A stretch of DNA of 64,000 nucleotides from Catalinimonas alkaloidigena (GTDB lineage: Bacteria; Bacteroidota; Bacteroidia; Cytophagales; Flexibacteraceae). The stretch lies in NCBI RefSeq assembly GCF_900100765.1, contig NZ_FNFO01000002.1, positions 310,001 through 374,000 of the forward strand, given 5' to 3'. Below are positions 1 to 8,160 of this stretch, piece by piece. Each line of letters opens with the position of its first letter. The first letter of the stretch is position 1. The position numbers were made by a program, and so were the translations under genes. The notes below the pieces were generated by a model, which was not told the DNA's origin, did not search any database, and worked only from the letters and a program-made list of their open reading frames with translations.

Positions 1-267
1 GATCTTTTAATAAAGATGGATGATTCAATATTTGTAGAAGGTTTTAATGAATTAATATTTGAAAATTTGGTGATTCAAAAAGATTCATCAAAATATAAGA
101 TTGAAAACATAAAAAAGTTTACAACGTTAAAGCGAATTACATTATTCACTAATGTAGAAAAGACGTATAATGGTAAAATTAAAGAATTAAAAGAATTGAT
201 CCCAAATTGTTATATTCCTGGTTGGGATTTCTTTATAAATCAAGACTCTAGCTACAAATCTATATAG
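1..267 (+). CDS. C-terminal part of an unidentified protein
   Basis: The frame is open from the first base of the window (D-L-L-I-K before the first Met at 16), so this is probably the 3' end of a gene that begins outside. About 88 residues are visible. They are hydrophilic, with alternating Leu/Ile and Lys as in short leucine-rich or alpha/beta repeats, and have no signal peptide or membrane segment. I do not recognise the family. Base composition matches the element. A 15-bp inverted repeat follows 25 bp after the stop. Confidence 0.55.
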   Translation, partial: DLLIKMDDSIFVEGFNELIFENLVIQKDSSKYKIENIKKFTTLKRITLFTNVEKTYNGKIKELKELIPNCYIPGWDFFINQDSSYKSI

Positions 268-291
268 CTATTTAGCATTGATTAACCTGTT

Positions 292-350
292 CCTAAATAG
301 TCAAGCTTAAAGAAGTATAGTCAAGACTGATTCAGGCTTGACTATTTAGG
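292..350. repeat. 15-bp perfect inverted repeat (hairpin)
   Basis: CCTAAATAGTCAAGC (292-306) pairs perfectly with GCTTGACTATTTAGG (336-350) across a 29-base loop. The loop holds a second copy of ATAGTCAAG (317-325) that can compete for the same right arm. No T-run follows, so it is not a classic intrinsic terminator. It could end transcription of the upstream gene or bind a regulator. Confidence 0.6.
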
Positions 351-510
351 ATTATCATAAATAAATAATAAGTAGAAAGTGAGAAAAGCATTCATTATAT
401 GTCAGTGAACACAGCTGTTGTAACATAAAAAAGTTTGAAAACTGCTTCAGCATATGCCTAGCTAAACAATGCACGATAGTCAGCATTGGATTGTTACAAA
501 CTTTATATAT

Positions 511-531
511 GCCCCTTGTAGGGGTTTTTTT
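511..531 (+). terminator. Rho-independent terminator
   Basis: A CCCC-TTGTA-GGGG stem-loop (512-524) is followed by eight T residues. The nearest upstream gene ends at 267, so this may end a separate short transcript from the 360-510 stretch. There, TTGTAAC (418-424) can pair with GTTACAA (493-499), which suggests a small RNA. Confidence 0.6.
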
Positions 532-864
532 GTGGCATAAGCTCTTACTTCTACCTACTGCAATACCATAATATGAAGTAGAGGGTCGATGTATTTATGC
601 ATTAATAGAGAGGAATAATTGGTGGCTAGTCATTGTCAGATAGTATTAAGAGAGATGTTAAAGCTATTCTATGTAGATGTGCTGAGTAAAGAGATGTGGA
701 AAGGGGGATTTTCTATGGTGTAGAGTAAACAATGGAAAAGTCTCATAGCAAAAAAAATGAATTAAAAAATACTGAAAAGTAAGTATTGATCTAAATGTTT
801 AAAATTTAAACATTTGCTATTCAAATTTGTATTTGCCTTAATCTATTAGTTCAATGATTTATAA
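532..864. other. AT-rich non-coding stretch
   Basis: No credible reading frame, RNA gene or strong repeat was seen. It is the upstream region of the two-gene operon starting at 865 and should hold its promoter. No clear TAnnTTTG box with a TTTG partner could be picked out. Confidence 0.4.
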
Positions 865-1194
865 ATGAGTAAAATAACATTTAAGTTTAAACTGGCTCTC
901 GTAGATGGTATGAGAGCAACAACTTTCAGAATTGATTCTGAAAGACTTTCTGAAGATGATTTAGAAATTATGAGATCTCCTACAGATACTAATGTGATAG
1001 AAGGAGAGATTAGTATCGAACCAATCCTAAGTACTGTTGTAATTAGTGTTTGGGGTGTAGGGAAACCTAACCTTGTTGGTAGTTTTAATATAACATATAA
1101 AAATAAAAAATTTTTCGATGTAGACGAAAAGCTAGTAGTTAATAGTGGTGCAAGATTTAGATTTTATAAAACTCAGATTAAAATACCTTATTAA
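865..1194 (+). CDS. Hypothetical protein, 109 aa, first gene of a cargo pair
   Basis: The product is a small soluble protein with no signal peptide. The sequence alternates short beta-prone segments, and a T-D-T-N-V-I-E-G-E-I-S-I stretch occurs near residue 42. I do not recognise the family. The stop codon is separated from the next start by only two bases, so the two genes are almost certainly co-transcribed and translationally coupled. The pairing with an exported envelope protein suggests a shared function. Composition matches the element, so this is cargo acquired with it. Confidence 0.6.
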   Translation: MSKITFKFKLALVDGMRATTFRIDSERLSEDDLEIMRSPTDTNVIEGEISIEPILSTVVISVWGVGKPNLVGSFNITYKNKKFFDVDEKLVVNSGARFRFYKTQIKIPY

Positions 1195-1196
1195 AT

Positions 1197-2522
1197 ATGA
1201 AAATTAAAATTGCTTATCTTCTCGTTAGTATTTTTTTGTGCTATCCATTGTACTCGCAAAATTTAACTGAAAGTGCTAAAGGAGAAAGTTCACTCCTTAT
1301 GAGGGGTAATAATGCTTCCTTAAACTTGGGGGAGGCAGAATTAAGTTTTGGGCTGAATAATTTAAAGAAAAGCCTAGGAACGGCTTCATATTTAATCTTT
1401 GGAGTAAATGCTGTAGCAAAGAATGAATCAGGAATAGGCAATATATTTGACAGAGGATATTTAGTGCCTGAAGGGAAATTTAATGGTTTCTTAGGCTTAT
1501 CTTGGTCAAATGGAATTCCTGAGGCATTTGAAGAAGAGTATAGTGGTGAAATTGAAAAATACCAAAAGTTTATCAGTGACAGTAGAAGGTCTTTTGATGA
1601 ATATGTTACAAGATATATTTGTGAAAATAGCGATGAGGATTCATCACTGTCAAACATAAGGAAAGAATTGTGTGATGAATATAAAGAATTGAATAGTCCA
1701 CAAATGTTTTTAAACACTCTTAGAAGCAAATTAAAGCAAGAAAAAGATGCTAAGAGAAAAAATTTCATATTAGGACTTTATGATGAGCTATCTGATAAAA
1801 TTGACGATTTTAAAGAAACTAAGGATTATTATGATACTATAGTTGAAAATATGGAGAATACTCTTCAAGAAAAAGTATATTGGCAATTGATGGTTTTTGG
1901 GCTTGGAGGTATTAATGCTAGTGAATTTAAAAGGTTTGTAGGGTATGATAGTACTAATCTAAAAGATAGTTTCGAGGATGAATCATTTCGTGGTGGTAGA
2001 GGAGGTATTGGAATTAACTTTCAGTATGGAAGTTTTAATTTAGGTATCACCTATAGCTATTTGGAGACAAACAATTTTGTAATACTATCTAAGAAGGATT
2101 ATACATGGAGGTCGTCTACTTCATTAAACAATCAGACGGTTATTGAAGAGAAAAAAATTGCCGCTTACTCTGGTGCATATGATAATGTTAAAATTAATGA
2201 GTTGAATATTGATTTATTATACAATGTAAAGCTTGATAAAGAGCCTAAAAACCACTTGCTCATCAATCCTTACTTGAGATCTCAGCTATTTTCTCGTAGA
2301 AGTGATTTGTTACCTAACTCAACAAATGTTGGATGTGGTTTTTATTTCTATCAGCAAAGTGGTGTGTTCTTAGGAGGAGTTTACGCTGAAGTTTTTGATG
2401 TTAAAAATAGTTATGAGAAGATAAAACCAGCTGAAGAGCAAAATCTTAGAGAGCCTATAAACAGATTGACATTTGGGATAGTAACCAAAATTACAATCGG
2501 CAGCTTATTAAATGTTTTCTAA
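1197..2522 (+). CDS. Exported protein, probable outer-membrane beta barrel, 441 aa
   Basis: A clear Sec signal peptide (residues 1-20, ending L-Y-S-Q) is followed by a Gly/Leu-rich region. Then comes a long charged helical stretch (about 110-220, rich in Lys/Glu, containing two Cys). The last 200 residues alternate aromatic and polar residues, with several G-x-x-Y/F strand-like segments, and the protein ends in Phe. A terminal aromatic residue is typical of outer-membrane barrels. The family is not recognised. It is coupled to the 109-aa gene before it. The helical insert is unusual for a simple porin and could extend into the periplasm. Confidence 0.6.
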   Translation: MKIKIAYLLVSIFLCYPLYSQNLTESAKGESSLLMRGNNASLNLGEAELSFGLNNLKKSLGTASYLIFGVNAVAKNESGIGNIFDRGYLVPEGKFNGFLGLSWSNGIPEAFEEEYSGEIEKYQKFISDSRRSFDEYVTRYICENSDEDSSLSNIRKELCDEYKELNSPQMFLNTLRSKLKQEKDAKRKNFILGLYDELSDKIDDFKETKDYYDTIVENMENTLQEKVYWQLMVFGLGGINASEFKRFVGYDSTNLKDSFEDESFRGGRGGIGINFQYGSFNLGITYSYLETNNFVILSKKDYTWRSSTSLNNQTVIEEKKIAAYSGAYDNVKINELNIDLLYNVKLDKEPKNHLLINPYLRSQLFSRRSDLLPNSTNVGCGFYFYQQSGVFLGGVYAEVFDVKNSYEKIKPAEEQNLREPINRLTFGIVTKITIGSLLNVF

Positions 2523-3072
2523 ACTCTAAAGCTCGTTATCATACATAACAGATTTTGTTATAAGGTCTGATAAAAAGTAAGTCGAGTTGCACTTATTGTA
2601 TGTTTTTTGAAGTATATTAAAAATGGCAATTTTATCTATTAAATTCCAACTTCATTTATAGTGTAATATATTATATTTGAGTGTTACTTGTTTTGTACTA
2701 ATAATGAAAATTTAAAGTATGTATCGTGGTTAGAATAAAATATATTTCAGTCTCTACTCCATGTATATAGTCACAGATTGTGCTTAAGTAACGGTATGTG
2801 GATGGACCTCACTGATTGAGTGATAATGTTGTGAATATAAGAAGAGTGGTTAAAATAAAGATATAGGAATTGAATTCTTAGCCTCATGATTGACTTGAAT
2901 GGATAGGTGTACTACCTTCATGCTAATCATTACTATGAGAGGCTTATAATGAGCTTCTCTATTATTACCATTATTCATTACTATGTCTCATACTTCCTGA
3001 TGGCAGTTCAAAAATATCCATAGTTGCTACTATCATGTTTTGTAAGGTGTTTCGTTGAAGAAAAAAATACAT
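2523..3072. other. 550-bp AT-rich non-coding stretch
   Basis: It lies between the convergent cargo operon and the Mrr-type gene. Only short imperfect inverted repeats are visible, for example GAGAGGCT/GAGCTTCTC near 2936-2960. There is no convincing gene. It may contain decayed DNA or terminators without strong T-runs. Confidence 0.35.
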
Positions 3073-3999
3073 TCATTTGTTATGTCTTTTTAAGAATATC
3101 CTTGAGAGATTGCTGCTCCAATTTGATCCACAAAACTTATTTAGAAGCATTACTAAATCTGACCAATTAATTAATTCAATTCTTGGGTTATTATTTTCCA
3201 TTTTTTTTGCACTAGAGCTAAAGGCACTACTTGTGACTAAGACTCCTTTAGAAGCTTTCTCACTGGCAACAACTCCAAGAAGGCTTCTGACAGTACCAAC
3301 CCCTATATTAGGAGTATATCGCTTACATTGAACAAGAACTGTTTCTTTTCGTCCTTTTTCATGCTTTTTGGCAATTATATCTATGCCACCATCATAACTA
3401 TCTTTAGTTAATTCTGTCTCATAATCCATGTTTATATATAAATACTCTACTAGCCATTCAAATTCTTTAGGATTCAAATTTAATAGTATATCTCTTGGAT
3501 GAGTTTTATCTAAATATTTTGCTCTTATAAGAGTTAAGGTATTTAGTAAACCATTGATTCTGAAATCAGGTAAAAACCAAAAATGAGCTACATAGTATGC
3601 TTCTACAACATTTATCGCCATTGTTGGGTTATTGGGTAACAGGTCTATGATCCATGTTAAACCTTCCCAATTAGGTTGCGTTTTACTCGATAGTCTTCTT
3701 ATGTATTCATTGTATTTATATTCATTTGCAATGTCAGTACCATTCTTTTTCTGAATTGACAGGTTCTCTAATACATATTTATCTGCAACTAAATTACCGG
3801 TGGGCATTACAAACAATCTAATTAAATTAATTACTTCTTCCTCTTTCCTGCTATCGATCGTATTTAGGTATTCACATTCCATTCCTTCTGTTGGAAAGCA
3901 ATAACTTGGAAAAAGTAGACGTCTTTTAGGTGAAGTTATACAAGATAACCATTCTTCTAGACTTAAGTCTTTTGCTTCAATAATTTGATTTTGCTCCAA
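3073..3999 (-). CDS. Mrr-type restriction endonuclease domain protein
   Basis: Residues about 174-290 form an Mrr catalytic (PD-(D/E)xK) domain. It starts N-P-K-E-F-E-W-L-V, followed by G-G-I-D-I (D207) and V-Q-C-K-R (Q224, K226), then V-R-S-L-L-G-V-V and K-G-V-L-V-T. The D...QxK set is the usual active site of this family, which cuts foreign or modified DNA. The N-terminal 170 residues match nothing I know and probably recognise a target. At 308 aa it has a typical length for a solo nuclease with a recognition domain. No methyltransferase is next to it, so a modification-dependent or defence nuclease carried by the element is the best inference. Confidence 0.75.
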   Translation of the reverse strand: MEQNQIIEAKDLSLEEWLSCITSPKRRLLFPSYCFPTEGMECEYLNTIDSRKEEEVINLIRLFVMPTGNLVADKYVLENLSIQKKNGTDIANEYKYNEYIRRLSSKTQPNWEGLTWIIDLLPNNPTMAINVVEAYYVAHFWFLPDFRINGLLNTLTLIRAKYLDKTHPRDILLNLNPKEFEWLVEYLYINMDYETELTKDSYDGGIDIIAKKHEKGRKETVLVQCKRYTPNIGVGTVRSLLGVVASEKASKGVLVTSSAFSSSAKKMENNNPRIELINWSDLVMLLNKFCGSNWSSNLSRIFLKRHNK

Positions 4000-4048
4000 T
4001 GTGATCGTGGTTAGGAGTAAGATTTTTTAAATATACATTATTAAACAG

Positions 4049-4086
4049 AATACCCATTCTAGATTTTTACTGCTATTATGGGTATT
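4049..4086. repeat. 9-bp inverted repeat between ATPase and nuclease genes
   Basis: AATACCCAT (4049-4057) is repeated inverted as ATGGGTATT (4078-4086). It lies between the stop of the ATPase gene and the start of the Mrr-type gene, both on the minus strand. It could be a weak terminator or an operator for the nuclease gene. Confidence 0.4.
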
Positions 4087-4113
4087 CTTGATATTATGGA
4101 TATTTTAGGTATA

Positions 4114-5250
4114 TCACTCTTCTAGTTCTATAGAAATCATTCTATAAATTCCTTTTGATACTCTTTCTATCTTCTTCCAATTGATTAGTTTCTCAAGGGC
4201 TTTATTAAGTGTTCCTTGTGACATTTTTCCTTCTGAAGCTTCTCCTTCAAACTCAGCCTTAAGCTCCTTCCATTTGATCTCTTTTTCTAGATTTACTTGG
4301 AAATATAGCAGGACTTTTTCTGCATTTGTATCATCAACCCTTCCATCTTTTCTTCGGTTAATCTCGGTTAGGGAGCTTACCCCTTGTACTTCAATCCAAT
4401 GATTATCATTGATTTCAAATTGGATGATATCATCTGAGTCTCTCTTGTGTCTGCTAAATACTTCTTGAAAGAATCTCTTTTTTTCTTTCGTCCTTGTGAT
4501 CCCTAGCATAAACTCAGGTTCTTGTTGTACCAATCTACTACCAGCAGCATCTTTCATACTGAGCAGTTCATCTACATTCTTAGTAGTGTGGTGAACGAAG
4601 ATTCCTGTGAGACGGTATTTCTTTACTATGATTCTAAGATGTTTCATCAATGCTCCTGCTACTGTACTTTTTTCTATTTCTCCTCCTTCTAACCTCGTTA
4701 ATGAATCAATCATCAATATCTCTATCTCATTCTCCTTAATTACTGTTTCTAACTTCTCCCAATCAGCTTCGCTTGTGAAGTATTGGGGAAATTCTTCTGA
4801 GATAAAGATTATATTTTCTGCAAGGTCGTCCCATGTGGCATCAAGGTACTCAAGCTGTCGCTCAATTTTTTCATATACTTCTTCTGGCATCATTTCCAAG
4901 CAAGCATATAAAATTTTAGGAGGTTTTTCATATTTGAGCAAAGGTAGACCAAGAAACTCTTCTTTTTGTAGGGCTAAGGATAATGTTAAACACTCGATGA
5001 GAGTTGATTTACCGCTTTTACTTGGTCCAACAATGATGCCCATAGATCCTTCTTTTATGGATGAAAAAACCATTCTCTTCTTGGGCCTATCTTTAAATAC
5101 CTCTCGCATTCTATTTGCAGGTATTGTAAGTGATGGCTTCTTCTTTTCTTCTTTCTTTACTGCAATTTCTTGCTGATTAGCTTCTGTTGCTGATGAATGG
5201 CTATTCTCGTTGCCATTCTCCGTGTTATTGTTTTCCAATTCTTCTTTCAT
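4114..5250 (-). CDS. RepA-like AAA family ATPase of the element
   Basis: A P-loop G-P-S-K-S-G-K-S-T (75-83), a Walker B segment I-L-M-I-D-S-L (D182) and V-H-H-T near residue 220 place it in the RecA/RepA-like ATPase group common on Bacteroidota mobile elements. The first 40 residues are a charged, probably disordered tail. The last 80 residues look like a winged helix, so ATP-driven DNA handling (replication or excision of the element) is inferred. It starts four bases after the HTH gene and should share its transcript. It could instead be a DnaB-like loader. Confidence 0.75.
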   Translation of the reverse strand: MKEELENNNTENGNENSHSSATEANQQEIAVKKEEKKKPSLTIPANRMREVFKDRPKKRMVFSSIKEGSMGIIVGPSKSGKSTLIECLTLSLALQKEEFLGLPLLKYEKPPKILYACLEMMPEEVYEKIERQLEYLDATWDDLAENIIFISEEFPQYFTSEADWEKLETVIKENEIEILMIDSLTRLEGGEIEKSTVAGALMKHLRIIVKKYRLTGIFVHHTTKNVDELLSMKDAAGSRLVQQEPEFMLGITRTKEKKRFFQEVFSRHKRDSDDIIQFEINDNHWIEVQGVSSLTEINRRKDGRVDDTNAEKVLLYFQVNLEKEIKWKELKAEFEGEASEGKMSQGTLNKALEKLINWKKIERVSKGIYRMISIELEE

Positions 5251-5254
5251 CTTT

Positions 5255-5536
5255 CTACTTGACTAAATTTTTAACACTATACTTTTCCAACATTTGATCT
5301 ATGTCTTCTTGTCTGAAGTAGATCTTGTTTTTGATTTGTGTGAAGCTGATTACACCTTCGTTTCTCCAGTCTTGCAGCTTTCGAGGGCTAACCTCTAATA
5401 GTTTGCATGCTTCTTTAATGGTGTAAGGCTTCTTTCTCTCTTTCTCCTTGTCCTCTTCATACAAGGCTTTGAGGTACTTATAGATGCCCTCTAATTGCAT
5501 CTTATAAGCTTTAGATTCAAACGTGATAATTGTCAT
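5255..5536 (-). CDS. MerR-like helix-turn-helix protein (excisionase type)
   Basis: At 93 aa it is the usual size of Xis-like proteins. Residues about 38-90 read Y-T-I-K-E-A-C-K-L-L-E-V-S-P-R-K-L-Q-D-W, then a wing and D-I-D-Q-M-L. This is the pattern of HTH_17 excisionases, which bind DNA and direct the integrase toward excision. It is first in a minus-strand operon with the ATPase. The cluster of GGTAGAGT repeats and palindromes directly upstream (5613-5779) is the obvious candidate binding region. Confidence 0.75.
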   Translation of the reverse strand: MTIITFESKAYKMQLEGIYKYLKALYEEDKEKERKKPYTIKEACKLLEVSPRKLQDWRNEGVISFTQIKNKIYFRQEDIDQMLEKYSVKNLVK

Positions 5537-5612
5537 TGTTTTATCAATTTTAGTTCAACAATGACTCAAAGGTATAGTGCTAAATGAGGCAATATGATGA
5601 AGCTTAATTGAG

Positions 5613-5740
5613 GGTAGAGTGAAAGGTAGAGTATATAAAAGCAAAAAAACGCAGCTACATTTCTGTAACCACGCTTTGATAATTGTGAAGTATTTTAAAA
5701 GTTCTACTCTACTGTAGAGTTATCAGTAAGTGGGTAGAGT
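5613..5740. repeat. Iteron-like GGTAGAGT repeats with central palindrome
   Basis: GGTAGAGT occurs at 5613-5620, 5625-5632 and 5733-5740. A perfect palindrome ACTCTAC-T-GTAGAGT (5706-5720) contains the same core in both orientations. The first two copies are 12 bp apart, about one helical turn. The position upstream of the HTH/ATPase operon fits an operator, an excisionase-binding region or an iteron-type origin. Confidence 0.65.
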
Positions 5741-5756
5741 TTGGATAACTTATATT

Positions 5757-5779
5757 AAGTTATTGATAATCAATAACTT
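5757..5779. repeat. 23-bp perfect palindrome
   Basis: AAGTTATTGAT (5757-5767) and ATCAATAACTT (5769-5779) are perfect reverse complements around one base. A third arm, ATAACTT (5745-5751), precedes it, so three alternating arms can form two competing hairpins. It lies 15 bp past the end of the 319-aa gene, with no T-run. A protein-binding or replication site is as likely as a terminator. Confidence 0.65.
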
Positions 5780-5793
5780 GCTTAAAAATAGGT

Positions 5794-6753
5794 TTAAGGG
5801 ATAGCCAGAAGGCTGATTATTTCATCCAACTGCTTTCTTTGTGTATCGCTACATTTCCCCCCAGGTCTTTGCAGTTGTCCTGTATCAAGTGGCCGCTTAT
5901 GCTTATCATAAAAGCATCTCACAGCAATCTTCCAATGATTCGTGAGCTTTGTATCACCCTGGTCACCTTGTATCAATGCTTTATCTTTCAATTGCTGAAT
6001 CAGATAGGCCAGTTCCTTATTTGCTTTTGCCCATATAACAGGTTCCTCTACTGGCTTGCCTGATAATATCCTTTTAAATTGTGCTGATGTTGTTTCTTCT
6101 GAAATGAATTTTCTGTGCTTCAACGCATTGTAGAAGTTCTTTAGGCAGTCTGAGTAATGGAAGTCATTAAGGTGAGTATACTTGAATCCAGTAGTAATAC
6201 TATCATCTACTGATTGAATGCTCTTGGCAGATGATTGTGAATTCGATTCATCTACATGGGTAGAAGTTACTTTCTTCTCCACGTAATTTAAGACCTGCTG
6301 AAGCCCTTCTTTCACAAAGGGGTACTGATATAGTTCAGTAGCATTTGGTTCTTCCAGATAGCTTCTAATCGTAGTATGGTAATGCTTTACAATGTTATCC
6401 TGAATTTCAGGAGAAGCTTTGTAAATCTCAGCATCCAACTGTGTTATCGCATAAGAAGTCGCTTCCTTGGTTTCTTCTTCTAGTTGATTTTTGAAGGAAT
6501 AGTAGAACCATTCATCGGTATAAGAGGCAAGTGGAAAACAGTAGTAGGATACTATTCTTCCTTCCTCATCCTTGTCAATGTCCTTAAATCCGTGCGTTTC
6601 ATGCCCACTTTCATCATTTGCCCTCTCTTCAAATTCCTTTTGAAACCTATCCTTTCTCTCTTCTACTCCATTCAAGGTTAGTATCTGATCAAAGTAGAAT
6701 AGGGGGGATTGTTGGCTTTCAACTTTTACCATAGCATCATTAATTAAAAACAT
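5794..6753 (-). CDS. Hypothetical protein coupled to the integrase, 319 aa
   Basis: This is a soluble, acidic protein with no signal peptide. The last third (from about residue 190) is more structured, with F-H-Y-S-D-C-L-K-N-F-Y-N-A-L-K and W-K-I-A-V-R-C-F segments like the small DNA-binding or RteC-type modules often found beside Bacteroidota integrases. That resemblance is weak. Its start overlaps the end of the integrase gene by 14 bp, so the two are co-expressed. A role in control of integration or excision is inferred from position only. Confidence 0.6.
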   Translation of the reverse strand: MFLINDAMVKVESQQSPLFYFDQILTLNGVEERKDRFQKEFEERANDESGHETHGFKDIDKDEEGRIVSYYCFPLASYTDEWFYYSFKNQLEEETKEATSYAITQLDAEIYKASPEIQDNIVKHYHTTIRSYLEEPNATELYQYPFVKEGLQQVLNYVEKKVTSTHVDESNSQSSAKSIQSVDDSITTGFKYTHLNDFHYSDCLKNFYNALKHRKFISEETTSAQFKRILSGKPVEEPVIWAKANKELAYLIQQLKDKALIQGDQGDTKLTNHWKIAVRCFYDKHKRPLDTGQLQRPGGKCSDTQRKQLDEIISLLAIP

Positions 6754-7969
6754 CCATTGCTTTATCTAGCTCTTCATTTACCACCTTTGCGTAAATCTGA
6801 GTTGTCTTTACGGAAGTATGGCCTAATAGCTTGGATACATACTCTATACGCATACCCTTACGTAATGCTCTGGTTGCAAAGGTGTGTCTACTAGTATGGA
6901 ATGTTAACTTCTTGTCAATTCCAGCCTCTTTAGCAATATGCTTTAAACTCTTATTGGCATGATTGGAAGCTGTTTGAATAGCTTTATATAGGACTTTGGG
7001 GTCTGAATAATCGAGATCATTTCTCAGAAATGGAAATATGTAGTCAGTTGACTTAGTATTAGGATGCTTATATTCTTCTAGTATCTGTATAGCACGAGTA
7101 GGAAGTTTTATTGATACAACATCTCCTGTCTTGTGCATCGTAAGCGTAATCTTCTCCCCATCAAAGTTTAACCATTGCAGTTGCAAAACATCTGATATCC
7201 TTATACCTCCTGCCCAGCAACAGAAAATATACATATTACGTCGATGATGCTTCTTACTTCCTGATTTTAATAAAAGAGCATCTATCGCCTGTAAATCTTC
7301 TTCTGTTAGATATTCTTTGGTAGTTTTTTCTGTTTTCAGCTTGTGGCGTAGAAAAGGATTTTTTTCGATTGAAATAACATCTTCTGTCACTGCGTCGCTA
7401 AATAACTTTTTGATGATCTTGATATTCGAGTATACAGTATTAACAGAATTACCAAGATCCTCCTTCAAGTAGGTTTCATAGCGTTTAAGAAAGCTTACAG
7501 TAACATCGTCGAATAGTAAGTCCTTCTTGCCTAGGTAGGTTTCTAATTTGGAAATCACAGTTCTAGCCTTATCCCATGTTCCAATTTTTCCTGCTTTCTC
7601 CAATGAATTGATGTATCGATGAGCATATTTTAGGAAACTTTCAGAAGACTTACCCATGATAGCCTCTTTAATCTTCTTTGGCGCTACATACTTTGAAGTA
7701 GTTTCCAGATCTAGAGCTACATCTTCTGCATCAGACCTCTTTTTGAAGATAGCCTTGTTGTACCGCTGCACCTTCAACCTCATCTCTCTTCCCTTCAACC
7801 CTTTGATCTTAACTACCTGTTGGGTCTTCTCATCCCATTCTTCTTCTAGCACCTTAATACTAAGGGCAATGAACTTTGCCTTACGATCCTTGATGATTCT
7901 AAGGTATAGGGGAGCCTTGCCAAACTCGTCTACTTTGTTGGCTTTACGTACTACTTTGACACTTGCCAT
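6740..7969 (-). CDS. Tyrosine recombinase (site-specific integrase)
   Basis: This is a full-length 409-aa phage-type integrase. The N-terminal arm-binding domain covers about 1-95, the SAM-like core-binding domain about 108-205 and the catalytic domain about 220-405. Catalytic residues are visible: R257 (G-I-R-I-S-D), K280, H358-x-x-R361, H384 (L-L-G-H) and nucleophile Y393. It catalyses integration and excision of the element by strand exchange between attachment sites. It sits beside the right boundary, and the region upstream of its start holds two families of short direct repeats suited to arm-type binding. Confidence 0.95.
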   Translation of the reverse strand: MASVKVVRKANKVDEFGKAPLYLRIIKDRKAKFIALSIKVLEEEWDEKTQQVVKIKGLKGREMRLKVQRYNKAIFKKRSDAEDVALDLETTSKYVAPKKIKEAIMGKSSESFLKYAHRYINSLEKAGKIGTWDKARTVISKLETYLGKKDLLFDDVTVSFLKRYETYLKEDLGNSVNTVYSNIKIIKKLFSDAVTEDVISIEKNPFLRHKLKTEKTTKEYLTEEDLQAIDALLLKSGSKKHHRRNMYIFCCWAGGIRISDVLQLQWLNFDGEKITLTMHKTGDVVSIKLPTRAIQILEEYKHPNTKSTDYIFPFLRNDLDYSDPKVLYKAIQTASNHANKSLKHIAKEAGIDKKLTFHTSRHTFATRALRKGMRIEYVSKLLGHTSVKTTQIYAKVVNEELDKAMDVFN

Positions 7970-8001
7970 AAGGGAAAAGGGATGTTGTTGTTATACTATA
8001 A

Positions 8002-8040
8002 GGTACAATAATTCCAGATGAGGTACAACATTGGGTACAA
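8002..8040. repeat. Three GGTACAA direct repeats upstream of the integrase
   Basis: GGTACAA occurs at 8002-8008, 8022-8028 and 8034-8040, spaced 20 and 12 bp start to start. They lie between the integrase start and the element boundary, where arm-type integrase sites or an operator for the integrase gene would be expected. Confidence 0.55.
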
Positions 8041-8104
8041 CAAATATCGCTTTTATATGCAATTGCCTGCTTTTAAATACTCCCCAAATATTGTCAAAAT
8101 GACC

Positions 8105-8160
8105 ATTTTGAAGCAATGAGAGGTATTTTGAAGTAATATAATTCAATTAACGCAGTTCGT
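8105..8160. other. Putative right attachment region of the element
   Basis: ATTTTGAAGCAAT (8105-8117) is repeated with one mismatch 20 bp further on (8125-8137). Composition changes from AT-rich to GC-rich at about 8150, and the nucleotidyltransferase frame breaks there. The crossover core is probably within 8140-8165 but cannot be fixed without the other end. Confidence 0.5.

Larger units (their letters stand above)
1..8150. mobile_element. Integrative element with tyrosine integrase (right part only)
   Basis: A visibly AT-rich block, unlike the GC-rich sequence after about 8150, contains an integrase, an excisionase-like HTH protein, a RepA-like ATPase, an Mrr-type nuclease and cargo genes. 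The integrase lies next to the right boundary, as is usual for integrative elements. The boundary falls inside a nucleotidyltransferase gene whose reading frame stops right at the junction. The left end is outside the window, so size and the second attachment site are unknown. No relaxase or conjugation gene is visible in this part, so it may be a mobilisable element or genomic island rather than a full conjugative one. Confidence 0.8.
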
